Origin: CAYPHJ01 sp964410485
GTDB taxonomy: Bacteria > Desulfobacterota > Binatia > UBA9968
Direction: 5' to 3'
Length of the DNA: 49,806 nucleotides
NCBI GenBank assembly: GCA_964410485.1
Contig: CAYPHJ010000023.1
Span: forward strand, 1-49,806
Numbering within the stretch: position 1 is the stretch's first letter; each line of letters begins with the position of its first letter. Made by a program: the position numbers and the translations under genes. The notes under the pieces are model-generated. The model was not told where the DNA came from. It was given only the letters and a program-made list of their open reading frames with translations, and searched no databases. Of this stretch, positions 23,272 through 33,160 are shown one piece after another.

Positions 23272-26200
23272 ATGCTGTGTCCGCGCTGCCAGCATGATAA
23301 CCTGCCGCAAGGCAAATTTTGCATCGAGTGCGGAACAAAGCTCGCGCTCACATGTCCCCATTGTGGCACCGAGCTTCCCGGGAACGCAAAATTTTGCTCG
23401 AGCTGCGGCCAAGCCGTCGCGGGCGGCGACTCATCCACAGGGTTTTCTTCTCCCGAAAGCTACACGCCAAAACACCTGGCGGAAAAAATCTTGAGCTCCA
23501 GAAGCGCGCTGGAAGGGGAGCGGAAACAAGTCAGCGTGCTTTTTGTCGATGTCTCGGGCTTTACCGCGTTATCGGAACGGCTCGACCCGGAGGATGTTCA
23601 CGCACTGATGAACCGTGCCTTCGAGCTGATGTTGGACGAAGTCCACCGCTACGAGGGGACCGTGAACCAGTTTCTTGGCGACGGCATTATGGCTCTCTTC
23701 GGCGCTCCCATCGCCCATGAGGACCATGCACAGCGCGCCGTCCACGCCGCCCTCGGCATCCGGAACGCGCTGGAACGTTACAGGCAGGATCTTGAGCATC
23801 GCCGCGGTATCCGCTTCCACATTCGCCAGGGCATCAATACGGGTCTGGTTGTTGTCGGAAGCATCGGCAACGACCTGCGCATGGACTACACGGCCGTTGG
23901 GGACACGACGAACGTGGCGGCGCGCCTCCAGCAGGCCGCCAATCCGGGACAGATATTGATTTCCGATGTCACGCATCGCCTGGCGGCGGGTTATTTTCAC
24001 ACCCGGCCGATTGAGAACCTGACTCTTAAGGGGAAAACTGACCCGATCCAGTCGTGGGAGGTGATTTCGGCCCGAATGGCCCGAACCCGACTCGATGTCG
24101 AAGCAGAGCGCGGCCTGACTCCCTTTGTCGGGCGGGAGCGGGAGCTCCGACTCCTATCGGAGTGTTTTGACAAGGCCAAGGCCGGCCATGGACAGGTCGT
24201 GTTTGTCGTCGGGGAGCCGGGGATTGGCAAGTCTCGCCTGCTGTTTGAATTTCGACGCCGGGTTGGAGACCAGGCTACCTGGGTCGAAGGACGCTCGATG
24301 TCCTTCGGGCGGTCCATCGCGTTTCATCCCTTGATCGATCTCCTGAAACGAAATTTTCGGATCGAGGAGACAGACACCGAGGAGACGATCATCAAAAAGA
24401 TTGAGACTAGCGTTCTCCGTTTAGGTGAAGATCTTCGCCCGGTCATTCCTTATCTCTGCTATCTTCTCTCGGTCGATCCTCGTGACCCGGCCGTGCTGAG
24501 CATGGACCCGGAACTCCGGCGAGGAGAAATTTTCGCCGCGCTCAGGCGCCTGGCCGTACGGGCCGCCGAGGTGCATCCTCAGGTCTTGGTGTATGAGGAC
24601 GTTCACTGGATGGATCAGGCGACTGAGCAGTCGCTGCTCTTTGCCGCCGATAGCATCCCTAACAGCCGCATTCTTCAGATACTCACCTACCGCACTGGCT
24701 ATGTTCATCCTTTCGGGGAGCGGACTTACCATACCCGGATTGCCCTCGATAGCCTTTCTACCGTGGACAGCGTCGAAATGAGTAAAGCCATTTTGTCCAC
24801 TGAGCACCTGCCCGAAGAGCTGAACACGCTGATCGCTCACAAGGCCGAGGGGAATCCCTTCTTTGTCGAAGAAGTAGTCAAGTCACTTCAGGAAATCGGC
24901 GCCATCCACCAAGAGGGGGACCGGTACGTCCTGGCGAAGCGTCTGGATGAGATCTTCGTTCCCGACAAGATCCAAGACATCATCATGGCCCGGATCGATC
25001 GTCTGGCGGACGCGCCAAAAAAAACCCTGCAGCTCGCCTCAGTCATCGGCCGGGAGTTTACCCGACGGTTGGTGGACCGATTGGCGGAGATTCGCGAGCG
25101 AACGGAGGAATTTCTCAGGGAACTGAAAGCGATCGAGCTCATCTACGAGAAGAGTCTTTTCCCCGAACTGGCTTATATGTTCAAGCATGCTCTTACTCAC
25201 GACGTTGCGTACAACTCGCTGCTGGTGCAGCGCCGCAAGGAACTCCACCGGCTGGTCGGGTTGGCGATCGAAGAGTTGTATGCAGAGAGACTTCCCGAGC
25301 AATATGAAGTCCTCGCGCACCATTTTTTAAAGGCCGAGCACTGGAATAAGGCCCTGGATTATCTTCTCAAGGCAGCTCAGAAGGCAACTAATGCTTTTGC
25401 TACGCGCGAAGCGGTGGCTCTCTACGATCAGGCTTTGGAGGCGGCGGAAAGGTTGGGCGATGTTGTCGACATCAAAACGCTCATGTCTATCCACCAAGCC
25501 AAGTCCAACCTTTATTTCGTCTTGAGCGATTTTGAGAGCTCACGGGCCGAAGGCGAGCACCTTTTGGTTCTCGCGCGGAAGGCCGGAGATAGAGTGAGCG
25601 AGGGAGCCGCTTTGGCTGGGATGGGCCAAGCCTCGCTCTGGGCTCAGAATTTCGATCGCGCGCTCGATTATTCCCGCTGCGCGATCGAAGTTGCGACAGA
25701 GGTGGATGCCAAGCCGGTTATGGCCGCCGGTCATTTCGTTACCGGCTTTGTGTATGGGGTCACAGCCAACTTGGAAAAAGGCGGACCGGAGTTGGAGCGG
25801 GCTCTCACAATCAGTCGGCAGGCGGGAGATGTCGTGCACGAGTCGCTCTCGCTTTCTTTCATCGGATTGGCGACGAACTGGGCGGGCGACTATGGTGAAG
25901 CGTCGCGCCTACTCTCTGACGGCCTGCGGATCGCGCGGGAGAATAATCTCTTGGTGCCGCTGCTTTTTGGCCTCTTCATGCATGGGGTCACCCTCACCGG
26001 AAAGGGCGATTACGACGCCGCTCTCATCACCTTAGAAGAAGGAATTTCGCTTTCCGAAAAGGTGGGTAATGAGGTCCAACGCCACCGGATGCTTAACTGT
26101 CTAGGTTGGGTTTACATGGAGTGCGGCGATCTCGACCGCGCCATCGACCTCAATCGCCAAGGGGCAGAGGGGGCGCGCAAGCGCGGCGATCCCGAGACGA

Positions 26201-26766
26201 TCGCCAACCCCGAGATCAATCTGGGAGATATTTTTCTCGCCAAGGGAGATCTCACCCTCGCCAGTGAATTCCTGGACGGCGTTCATCATCTGGTCAAAGA
26301 CCCGGCGACCAGCGACTGGATGAAGTGGCGGTACTCGACGCACCTGTTCGCCAGCCTGGGAGATCTCTGGCTGGCGCGCGGAGATTACGCCAACGCGCGC
26401 GAGTTTTGTAGTCACTGTATTGACCTTGCCACGCGCACCCAGTCCAGGAAAAATCTCGTCAAAGGTTGGCGGCTGAGCGGTGAGATCGCTTTGGCCTGCC
26501 GCCAGTGGGATGAAGCCGAAAGCGCGTTCCGGCAAGCCCTCGCCATTGCAGAGACAATCCGTAACCCCACCCAGCTCTGGAAAACACATCTTGCGCTCGG
26601 CCGCCTCCATCAAATGAGAAAAGATCCACCTGCGGCGCAGCAGGCCTTTCAGGCTGCGCGTCTCGTGCTCGAAGGAGTCAAAGGAACCATACAGCACCCG
26701 GCGCTCCGCGCCAGTGTGGAGGCGTCTGCGATGTTCCGACAGATCTACGAGTCAAATGCCAAATGA
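23272..26766 (+). CDS. Class III adenylate/guanylate cyclase-AAA ATPase-TPR regulator
   Basis: 1164 residues. Two N-terminal zinc ribbons (CPRC...CIEC and CPHC...CSSC, residues 1-50) precede a class III cyclase domain (residues about 80-260), with the metal-binding Asp in LFVDVSGFT and the second in GDGIMALFG. An AAA/STAND-type ATPase follows with Walker A GEPGIGKS at 314-321 and the EGNPFFVEE segment. Many TPR-like repeats run from about 680 to the end. This architecture is common in large-genome soil bacteria. It may make cAMP or cGMP under control of the ATPase/TPR part. A broken relative lies 700 bp downstream. Confidence 0.9.
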   Translation: MLCPRCQHDNLPQGKFCIECGTKLALTCPHCGTELPGNAKFCSSCGQAVAGGDSSTGFSSPESYTPKHLAEKILSSRSALEGERKQVSVLFVDVSGFTALSERLDPEDVHALMNRAFELMLDEVHRYEGTVNQFLGDGIMALFGAPIAHEDHAQRAVHAALGIRNALERYRQDLEHRRGIRFHIRQGINTGLVVVGSIGNDLRMDYTAVGDTTNVAARLQQAANPGQILISDVTHRLAAGYFHTRPIENLTLKGKTDPIQSWEVISARMARTRLDVEAERGLTPFVGRERELRLLSECFDKAKAGHGQVVFVVGEPGIGKSRLLFEFRRRVGDQATWVEGRSMSFGRSIAFHPLIDLLKRNFRIEETDTEETIIKKIETSVLRLGEDLRPVIPYLCYLLSVDPRDPAVLSMDPELRRGEIFAALRRLAVRAAEVHPQVLVYEDVHWMDQATEQSLLFAADSIPNSRILQILTYRTGYVHPFGERTYHTRIALDSLSTVDSVEMSKAILSTEHLPEELNTLIAHKAEGNPFFVEEVVKSLQEIGAIHQEGDRYVLAKRLDEIFVPDKIQDIIMARIDRLADAPKKTLQLASVIGREFTRRLVDRLAEIRERTEEFLRELKAIELIYEKSLFPELAYMFKHALTHDVAYNSLLVQRRKELHRLVGLAIEELYAERLPEQYEVLAHHFLKAEHWNKALDYLLKAAQKATNAFATREAVALYDQALEAAERLGDVVDIKTLMSIHQAKSNLYFVLSDFESSRAEGEHLLVLARKAGDRVSEGAALAGMGQASLWAQNFDRALDYSRCAIEVATEVDAKPVMAAGHFVTGFVYGVTANLEKGGPELERALTISRQAGDVVHESLSLSFIGLATNWAGDYGEASRLLSDGLRIARENNLLVPLLFGLFMHGVTLTGKGDYDAALITLEEGISLSEKVGNEVQRHRMLNCLGWVYMECGDLDRAIDLNRQGAEGARKRGDPETIANPEINLGDIFLAKGDLTLASEFLDGVHHLVKDPATSDWMKWRYSTHLFASLGDLWLARGDYANAREFCSHCIDLATRTQSRKNLVKGWRLSGEIALACRQWDEAESAFRQALAIAETIRNPTQLWKTHLALGRLHQMRKDPPAAQQAFQAARLVLEGVKGTIQHPALRASVEASAMFRQIYESNAK

Positions 26767-26987
26767 TTCGCGCTTGACTGCTTCACACAAGCAACATCCG
26801 GCGAAAATACGCCGATACCAGCGCTAGCCGCTCTTCTGCGCCGCATCCGGAGGGAGTCCCACGGGCTGTCCAGTTCGACGGTTCAGCGGCGCGCCTATCC
26901 AGAAAAAGGCCACCTGCCTTGATGCCAGCCTTCGCCTCTGACACAATTCCTTTCGTCAGAAATATCAGAAAAAGTAAGCAACATATC

Positions 26988-27236
26988 ATGTCCGTGGTCA
27001 CAAAGATCAGTTCCAAGTATCAGATCACCTTGCCCCGGGAGGTTCGTCGCGCCCTAAAGGCCAAAGTCGGAGACTTGTTGGTGTTCGTCCAACAGGGTGA
27101 TGGCTCGTACGGCGTTCAAGCAGTTCCACCGCGTCTGACGGACGCGCTCCGACTGGCGGGGCGACGCTTGTCACCGGGAGATTTTCGGCGCGTACACAGA
27201 GAATTTGAGGAAGGCTGGGAAGATGAGCAAAGTTGA
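26988..27236 (+). CDS. AbrB/SpoVT-type antitoxin
   Basis: 82 residues from ATG 26988. The swapped-hairpin DNA-binding fold is clear (VVTKISSKYQITLPREVRRA, then VGDLLVFVQQGDG). The C-terminal acidic helix RRVHREFEEGWEDEQS would bind a PIN toxin. It overlaps by 14 nt a frame that begins like a PIN toxin but is cut after about 20 residues. The antitoxin itself is intact. Confidence 0.8.
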   Translation: MSVVTKISSKYQITLPREVRRALKAKVGDLLVFVQQGDGSYGVQAVPPRLTDALRLAGRRLSPGDFRRVHREFEEGWEDEQS

Positions 27237-27345
27237 GCGGTCTTCTCTGGCTTGCGTCGATGCCAATATCTTAAAACCATACCGCCTAGCCAGTACTACT
27301 AAACTTTTACGTCCCTCCGAATCTCAAATCGAATCCCTGTCCTGA
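27223..27345 (+). pseudogene. PIN-domain toxin stub
   Basis: The frame from ATG 27223, overlapping the antitoxin end, reads SSLACVDANILKPYRL and then unrelated residues to a stop at 27343. LACVDANI is the typical first strand of a PIN RNase with its first catalytic Asp. The remaining 110 or so residues are gone, so the toxin cannot be active. Confidence 0.55.
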
Positions 27346-27472
27346 GTCCTTCGTCTGTCCTCACGGTAGGATCCGCAAAGCCAAAACTTTGTGACGGTCC
27401 TTGACCACTCAGTTCCCACGAACTAAGCTGGGCGCCGTTTCCTCCTAGATCGGCTACCGGAGGGCCCTGCGC

Positions 27473-28246
27473 GTGAAGTGTCCTCGCTGCCAGCATGAAA
27501 ATCCTTCCGCAGTGAAGTTCTGCGGCGAGTGCGGGGCACGGCTTGAAACACCCTGTCGCTCCTGCCGGCCTCGAATCCTCCTGCGAATAAGTTCTGCAAT
27601 GAGTGTGGTGCGCCACTCACCCAGGTGGCGACAACCCCAAAATTCTCGTCTCCCCAGTCCTATACTCCGAAACACCTTGCTGAGAAAATTCTCACTTCCA
27701 AGAGCGCGCTGGAAGGTGAGCGCAAGCAGGTCACAGTGCTGTTTGCGGACACGAAAGGTTCCATGGAGTTGCTGGCCGATCGTGATCCTGAGGAAGGGCG
27801 GAAACTTCTCGATCCCTTCCTTGAGCACATGATGGAGGCGGTGAGATTCTTAATTCAGTTCTGGGGAATGACCACGGGCTTCAGTCCCTTAAGCAGCTTT
27901 TGATCGAACGAACAGAGGGAAACCCGCTTTTCCTTGAAGAGAGCGTTCGAACCCTGGTGGAGACAAAAGTTCTGGCGGGTGAGCGAGGGAATTATCATCT
28001 CCAGAAAAAGGTCGAGACCATCACGCAGCGCGGGGAGAGATATGTCCTTTGCTTGCTGCATATCTCCTGTTCGCCGATACAGTTTACCAAGACCAACGTG
28101 GCAATGCGCGATTAGCGGGCGCATGCCGAGCTCTTCGGCGAGGGCAAGGGCCTCCTCCAGGAGCGACTGCGACGGCGATGATGCGGCAGATGCAAATGGG
28201 ACTGTGGTTGGAAAAGGCGGAAGCGGAGCTGAAGGAGTTGCCGTGA
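27473..28246 (+). pseudogene. Scrambled cyclase-ATPase-TPR relic with an internal inversion
   Basis: This is a collapsed relative of the gene at 23272. From GTG 27473, with a GGAGGG ribosome site, it has the zinc ribbon CPRCQHENPSAVKFCGECG. After a frameshift at about 27573 it has a second ribbon, KFCNECG, and the cyclase start (KQVTVLFADTKGSMELLADR). A deletion then leads to the ATPase segment ERTEGNPLFLEESVRTLVE (about 27900-27960). At about 28041-28160 the minus strand encodes the family's usual C-terminal TPR (LEEALALAEELGMRPLIAHC). The last segment, AMMRQMQMGLWLEKAEAELKEL, which should follow it directly, is on the plus strand (28178-28243). Confidence 0.75.
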
Positions 28247-28553
28247 ATCTTGAACGATCACGATCCCTCCGCGCTCAAGAGTTTCCGTGCAATCCGACAG
28301 GGCTGACGACAGACGACGAATTACATGACGTGTTCTCGTATTTCGCAGTTTAGTAACTTGATTTTCTAACCGCATGGTGTCGAAAAGCCAATTTTCCTCA
28401 GTTCCGCATACAATACACAACGGCGAAACGGTGTTCGCCAAGCGGACAAAATCAGCCCCGGACTCCATCGTCCTATAACTTGACCCTTCAGCGCCCGTGA
28501 TGATAGACCTGCATTAAAATAAAACGCACCACAAAAGCCAACAAGGAGGAATT
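28247..28553. other. Spacer before an amidohydrolase gene
   Basis: No supported gene. AAGGAGG at 28540-28546 is the ribosome site of the next gene. Confidence 0.35.
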
Positions 28554-29639
28554 ATGGCCAATACCGCCAATGACGCCGGTTTCGAGGTTCTCATCTCTTC
28601 GGACTCCCACGTTATGGAGCCTTCTGAGATCCTGGTCGAGCGTGTGGATCAGCGCTTTCGCGATCAGGCGCCCCGTTTTCCGAAATTGAAAGTGGGAGAG
28701 AGTTTTCAGACCCACCCGGGAGGATCGGATCCAAACTGCCGCATCAAGGAAATGGAGACCGACGGCCTCAGCGCGGAAGTCCTCTTCCCGACCTACTTGC
28801 TCCCTCATTTCGCCATGGATGACGCCAGGCTCCAGGAGGCATGCTTCCGCGCCTATAATGATTGGTTGATGGAGTACTGCCAGGTGGCGCCCAGGCGGCT
28901 CATCGGCATTGCCGCAATATCTGTGTACAACATCGACGAGGCGGTGAAAGAACTCGAACGCTGCGCCAAAGCAGGGCTCAGAGGTTCGCTCATCTGGCAA
29001 GCGCCCCACGCTGACCTCCCTTTCAAATCAGACCACTACAACAAGTTTTGGGCAGCCTCGCAGGACCTTAACATGCCTGTTCATTTGCACATTCTCACGG
29101 GCCATGGCTATCACAAGAAAACCGTATTCGGGAATGAAAGGGTAGGAGTCGAGCACTACCGGGGGAGCGTGAACCTGAAACTTCAGGAAATCATCAATGC
29201 GTGGTTTGAGATCATCTTCTATGGAATTTTGGAACGCTACCCGCGGCTCAGGTTCGTCAGCGTGGAAAACGAGATCGGCTGGATGCCGTTTATGCTGCAG
29301 CAGTGGGACTACTACTACAACCGCTTTAAACGGGAGAATCCTCCCCCGATCACGCAAAACCCCAGCGAGTATTTCACGCGGCAGATCTATGGAACGTTTT
29401 TCCGCGACACCGTAGCGGGCCATCACTTCGAGTGGTGGGGCCAAGACAATTGTATGTGGTCCAATGACTATCCGCACGGAAACTCGACCTGGCCCGAATC
29501 ACGAAAGTACATCGATCGCGATCTCGGCCATCTACCTGCGGACATTCGGCGCAAGCTCGTCTGCACCAACGTCGCGAGACTCTACGACATGGACGTGCCG
29601 CAACAGGCGCAAATGGCACAGGCCAGCGCGCTGCACTAG
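28554..29639 (+). CDS. Amidohydrolase family 2 metal-dependent hydrolase
   Basis: 361 residues, TIM-barrel amidohydrolase-2 type. SSDSHVMEP occupies the place of the first metal motif; later positions are MPVHLHILTGHG, SVENEIGWMPF and the terminal Asp/His pair in WSNDYPHGNSTWPESR. This NDYPHxxSTWPxS end marks a subgroup that is very numerous in uncultured soil bacteria and of unknown substrate. AAGGAGGAATT precedes the ATG at good spacing. The TPP enzyme 300 bp downstream runs in the same direction, but a long hairpin lies between, so they are probably separate transcripts. Confidence 0.88.
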   Translation: MANTANDAGFEVLISSDSHVMEPSEILVERVDQRFRDQAPRFPKLKVGESFQTHPGGSDPNCRIKEMETDGLSAEVLFPTYLLPHFAMDDARLQEACFRAYNDWLMEYCQVAPRRLIGIAAISVYNIDEAVKELERCAKAGLRGSLIWQAPHADLPFKSDHYNKFWAASQDLNMPVHLHILTGHGYHKKTVFGNERVGVEHYRGSVNLKLQEIINAWFEIIFYGILERYPRLRFVSVENEIGWMPFMLQQWDYYYNRFKRENPPPITQNPSEYFTRQIYGTFFRDTVAGHHFEWWGQDNCMWSNDYPHGNSTWPESRKYIDRDLGHLPADIRRKLVCTNVARLYDMDVPQQAQMAQASALH

Positions 29640-29649
29640 GCCGAGCCCA

Positions 29650-29683
29650 GTTTCGGGTTTCGGGTCTCGAGTTCCGGGTTAAG
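29650..29683. repeat. Degenerate short repeat (locus 2)
   Basis: GTTTCGGGTTTCGGGTCTCG and following bases. On the opposite strand it reads as AACC-CGGAAC-TCGAGAC-CCGAAAC-CCGAAAC units, related to locus 1 at 10465. Confidence 0.45.
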
Positions 29684-29763
29684 CCCCTCTTTAATTCTCC
29701 CCCGGAGCGAGGGCGAAAATTACAATGCAAATTCCTTCCCCGGCCTCGAGACCGTGTCGGAAT

Positions 29764-29860
29764 GTCATTCTGAGGAACACAGTGACGAAGAATCTGCTTT
29801 TTCGCGGTCGAAACAGTTGGAAACGCGAAAAGCAGATCCTTCACTTTCGCTCAGAATAAC
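29764..29860. repeat. 97-bp long imperfect hairpin repeat
   Basis: The left arm GTCATTCTGAG...GACGAAGAATCTGC..TTTTCGCG (29764-29805) pairs with CGCGAAAAGCAGATCCTTC...CTCAGAATAAC (29824-29860). Hairpins of this GTCATTCTGAG type recur in many unrelated bacterial genomes and look like non-autonomous mobile or REP-like units. It could also act as a transcription terminator between the two flanking genes. Confidence 0.7.
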
Positions 29861-29935
29861 AATATCCGAGGTATTGTGACACACTGAAGGTCGGGACGGG
29901 GGATTTGCAGATAGCACAGTCACAAGGAGACTTTT

Positions 29936-31684
29936 ATGGCCGCAAAATACGGCTCCGACCTTATTGTCGATCTATTAAAAGCTCTGGGAATCGAGTACGT
30001 CGCCCTCAACCCCGGATCCAGCTTTCGCGGCATTCATGACTCGCTGGTGAATTACGAGAGCGGTCGCCAGCCGAATCCCGAAATCATTCTCTGCTGCCAC
30101 GAAGAAATAGCCGTAGCCGTGGCTCATGGCTATGCCAAGGTGGCGCGCAAGCCGATGGCCGCAATCGTGCACAACGTGGTTGGCCTTCAACATGCGTCGA
30201 TGGCCATCTACAACGCCTGGTGTGATCGCACGCCGATTCTTGTCATGGGCGGCACCGGCCCGATGAATAGCAGCAAACGGCGGCCGTGGATCGATTGGAT
30301 CCACACAGCGCTTGTTCAGGGCAACCTCGTGCGCGATTTTGTCAAATGGGACGACCAGCCCATCGGGATCGAATCCATTCCGTCATCGGTTCTACGCGGC
30401 TACCGCATTGCGATGAGCGACCCGCCCGGTCCGGTTTATCTCTGCTTCGACGTCACCGACCAGGAATCTGCCATCGAAAAGGAAATTCCACTACCGGATC
30501 CGAGTCGCTTTCGCCCGCCTGCGCCGCTTCAGGCTGAGTCAGAGGCGATAAGAGAAGCGGCGCGCCTGCTATCGGAAGCGCAGCAGCCGGTAATTATCGC
30601 GGATTACGTCGGCAGAAATAACGAGGCGGTTTGGAGTCTGGTCGAGCTCGCCGATCTTTTATCCGTGCCTGTTATCGATCTCGGCGCGCGACTGAATTTT
30701 CCCAACACGCACGCGCTCAATTTGACGGGCCGCAATCGCGAATTGGTTGCCAATGCCGATGTGATTCTGGGACTCGACGTGATGGATCTGTTTGGCGCTC
30801 TGGTGCGACAGGATCCCACCACCCACACCACCGTATCCGCCCTAAAGCTCGGCTGCAAAGTGATTCATGCAACGCTCGCCGATATATCGATGCGCGGCTG
30901 GACGAGCGACTTTCAGGAGTTGTCTCCTGTCGATCTGCCGATTGTCGCCAACACTAAAGTGTTCCTGCCGGCGTTGATCGAGGAGATCAAGCGTCAGGGA
31001 AAGTTTTCCAAAAGTGTCGTCGAAGACAGGCGCAAATCGCTTGCCGCCCAGCACGATGAAATTCGGGCCCGTTGGCAGAGCGAGCTCAAAAAGCGCTGGG
31101 ATGAGCGGCCGATCTCGCCGCCACGGCTAGCCCACGAAGTCTGGGAAGCGATCAAGAATGAATCGTGGTTGCTCGTCGCGGGCGCCTTTCGCGGCTGGCC
31201 GAGCAGATTGTGGAACTGGGACAAGCCGGGACTGTTTCTCGGCGGCTATGGCGGCGGCGGGCTTGGATATGGTCCAGGCGCCTCGGTCGGCGCGGCGTTG
31301 CCGCATCGCGGTACCGGCACCATCTGCGTCAACCTGCAGCGCGACGGCGAGCTGCTTTACACCACAAGCGCGCTTTGGACAGCGGCCAATACCGGCGTGC
31401 CGTTGCTTACCGTGATGACCAACAATCGAACTTACTACAACGACGAGGAGCATCAGGAAAAAATCGCGATTGCGCGCGGCCGGCCGCCGGAAAACAAAGT
31501 CGTCGCGATGCGCATGGAACAACCGCCGGTGGATTTTGCCAACCTGGCTCGATCTTTTGGACTCTCGGGTGAAGGACCGATCACCGAACCGGACCAAATT
31601 CGACCGGCAATCGAGCGCGCGCTGAAGGTCATCAAGAACGAAAAGCGCCCGGCGCTGGTGGATGTCTATATTCAGCCCGTGTAA
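29936..31684 (+). CDS. Thiamine-pyrophosphate-dependent enzyme, acetolactate-synthase-like
   Basis: 582 residues with the three-domain POX/AHAS architecture. The N-terminal Pyr domain has HEEIAVAVAHGYAKV, with the activating Glu at about 56-57. A central FAD/Rossmann-like domain follows, and the C-terminal PP domain has the Mg/TPP motif RDG (469-471) 24 residues before NN (496-497), in place of the usual GDG...NN. It would decarboxylate or ligate a 2-oxo acid. It lacks a regulatory subunit gene, so biosynthetic acetolactate synthase is unlikely. A catabolic role is inferred from the surrounding hydrolases and binding protein. Confidence 0.88.
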   Translation: MAAKYGSDLIVDLLKALGIEYVALNPGSSFRGIHDSLVNYESGRQPNPEIILCCHEEIAVAVAHGYAKVARKPMAAIVHNVVGLQHASMAIYNAWCDRTPILVMGGTGPMNSSKRRPWIDWIHTALVQGNLVRDFVKWDDQPIGIESIPSSVLRGYRIAMSDPPGPVYLCFDVTDQESAIEKEIPLPDPSRFRPPAPLQAESEAIREAARLLSEAQQPVIIADYVGRNNEAVWSLVELADLLSVPVIDLGARLNFPNTHALNLTGRNRELVANADVILGLDVMDLFGALVRQDPTTHTTVSALKLGCKVIHATLADISMRGWTSDFQELSPVDLPIVANTKVFLPALIEEIKRQGKFSKSVVEDRRKSLAAQHDEIRARWQSELKKRWDERPISPPRLAHEVWEAIKNESWLLVAGAFRGWPSRLWNWDKPGLFLGGYGGGGLGYGPGASVGAALPHRGTGTICVNLQRDGELLYTTSALWTAANTGVPLLTVMTNNRTYYNDEEHQEKIAIARGRPPENKVVAMRMEQPPVDFANLARSFGLSGEGPITEPDQIRPAIERALKVIKNEKRPALVDVYIQPV

Positions 31685-32112
31685 CGGAGGAACCCTCGGT
31701 TTCGGGTTCGTGCCGACGACTGCCAAGAGAACAGACGAGCAATTGATAGATGGAGTTATTTTTCAGGTTTCGCATCAGGGTTGATCTGTAGCGTGAACCG
31801 AGCGATCTTTTAAGATTTCCCCCTTCGGTCGAAATGACACCAGGTGTGGCAACGCGAAACCCGACGGGCGTCTGTTTTTACCTTCAGTCCTCCCGGTCGG
31901 GTAATAATCCCGCAGGGATGCCGGTGCCCAGGCTGGGAGCCGGCAATCGCCTGGCTTGTTGACATAAGAGCGCCAACTTAGTAGCAACTGGACACGTTGT
32001 GGCAGAAATAGGCCGTGTCCTTCGGATCGAAGGCCTGAGTCGTTCTGCTCGTCCAAGAATTAGACAGCATAGAGGCAACTGAACTGGTTAAAATTAATTA
32101 AAAGGAGGGACA
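31685..32112. other. Spacer with repeat fragments
   Basis: There is no supported gene. GGTTTCGGGTTCG (31698-31710) belongs to the degenerate repeat family. TTTAAGATTTCCCCCTTCGG and following bases (31808-31838) resemble one end of a common GTCATT-type hairpin repeat, without its partner. AAAAGGAGGG before 32113 is a ribosome site. Confidence 0.4.
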
Positions 32113-33150
32113 ATGCGGGCAAAAAAGATCCCAGCAATGCTTATTCTTATCGCGGGCTTGCTAATGGCAATCCCTGGAGGCGCAGCGGCGCAAGACTTCT
32201 ACCAGGGGAAGACAATTCGTCTCATCGTAGGATTTGCGGCAGGTGGCGGTTTCGACACCTACTCACGTCTCATCGCGCGCCACATGGGTCGGCACATCCC
32301 CGGAAATCCCGGAATAGTCGTGGAAAACATGACCGGCGCCGGCAGTCTGATTGCTGCCAACCATATATTCAACGCGGCCAAGCCGGATGGTCTCACGATT
32401 GGGAATTGGATTGGCCCGCTCGTGTTGCAACAGGTAGTAGGCAATCCTGCGGCCAAGCTCGATGGCCGGAAATTCGGCTATCTCGGAGTGCCCGTGGCGG
32501 ATTCCGGTGTCTGCGCGCTAACCAAAGTGAGCGGCATCACGACGGCGCAACAGTGGCTCGCGTCGAAGCGACCGGTCAAGCTTGGGGGCACAGCCCCTGG
32601 GTCGACCACGGACGACGTGCCGCGGATCGTTTCAGCAGCTATTGGTCTGCCGATGCAAATGATCTCGGGGTTCAAGGGGACTTCGGACATCCGTTTGGCC
32701 GCGGATAGCGGTGAAATCGACGGCGGTTGTTGGGCCTGGGAATCAATCAAGCCGACCTGGCAGCGAGGCATTGAATCTGGAGAGGTCAATATTGTCATTC
32801 AGACCATGACCGAATCGCATCCCGAGCTCAAGAACGTGCCGCTTGCCATACAGTTTGCCAAGACCGACGAGGCACGCGCTTTGCTCGAAATCGTAAGCGG
32901 TCCCTATGGTCGATTGGCTCGGCCCTACACCACACCGCCGGGAGTGCCTCAAGATCGCTTGCAGATTTTGCAAAAGGCCTTTATGGCAACGATGAAAGAT
33001 CCCGAGTTTCTGGCTGAAGCCAAGAAATCGAAGCTCGACATCGATCCGCTCGACGGGCCCGCAACGACAAAACAGTTCGCGGCTTTGTACAAACTTAGCC
33101 CGCAGGTTCAGGCAAGGCTCAAGGAAATCGTTCTTGCGACTAAAAAATAA
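32113..33150 (+). CDS. Bug/TctC-type periplasmic substrate-binding protein
   Basis: 345 residues with a signal peptide (ILIAGLLMAIPGGAAA). The mature start DFYQGKTIRLIVGFAAGGGF and VVENMTGAGSLIAANHIF are typical of the tripartite tricarboxylate transporter receptor family (Bug). These bind small carboxylates or related solutes. The membrane genes tctA and tctB are absent here, which is common for orphan Bug proteins. The AAAAGGAGGG ribosome site is strong. A large hairpin follows the stop. Confidence 0.88.
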   Translation: MRAKKIPAMLILIAGLLMAIPGGAAAQDFYQGKTIRLIVGFAAGGGFDTYSRLIARHMGRHIPGNPGIVVENMTGAGSLIAANHIFNAAKPDGLTIGNWIGPLVLQQVVGNPAAKLDGRKFGYLGVPVADSGVCALTKVSGITTAQQWLASKRPVKLGGTAPGSTTDDVPRIVSAAIGLPMQMISGFKGTSDIRLAADSGEIDGGCWAWESIKPTWQRGIESGEVNIVIQTMTESHPELKNVPLAIQFAKTDEARALLEIVSGPYGRLARPYTTPPGVPQDRLQILQKAFMATMKDPEFLAEAKKSKLDIDPLDGPATTKQFAALYKLSPQVQARLKEIVLATKK

Positions 33151-33160
33151 CGCGTTGACT

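Noticed and set aside
28112..28468. Minus-strand 118-codon open frame near the cyclase relic
   Set aside because: Wrong frame relative to the inverted TPR segment; composition is Arg/Ser-rich with no motif.
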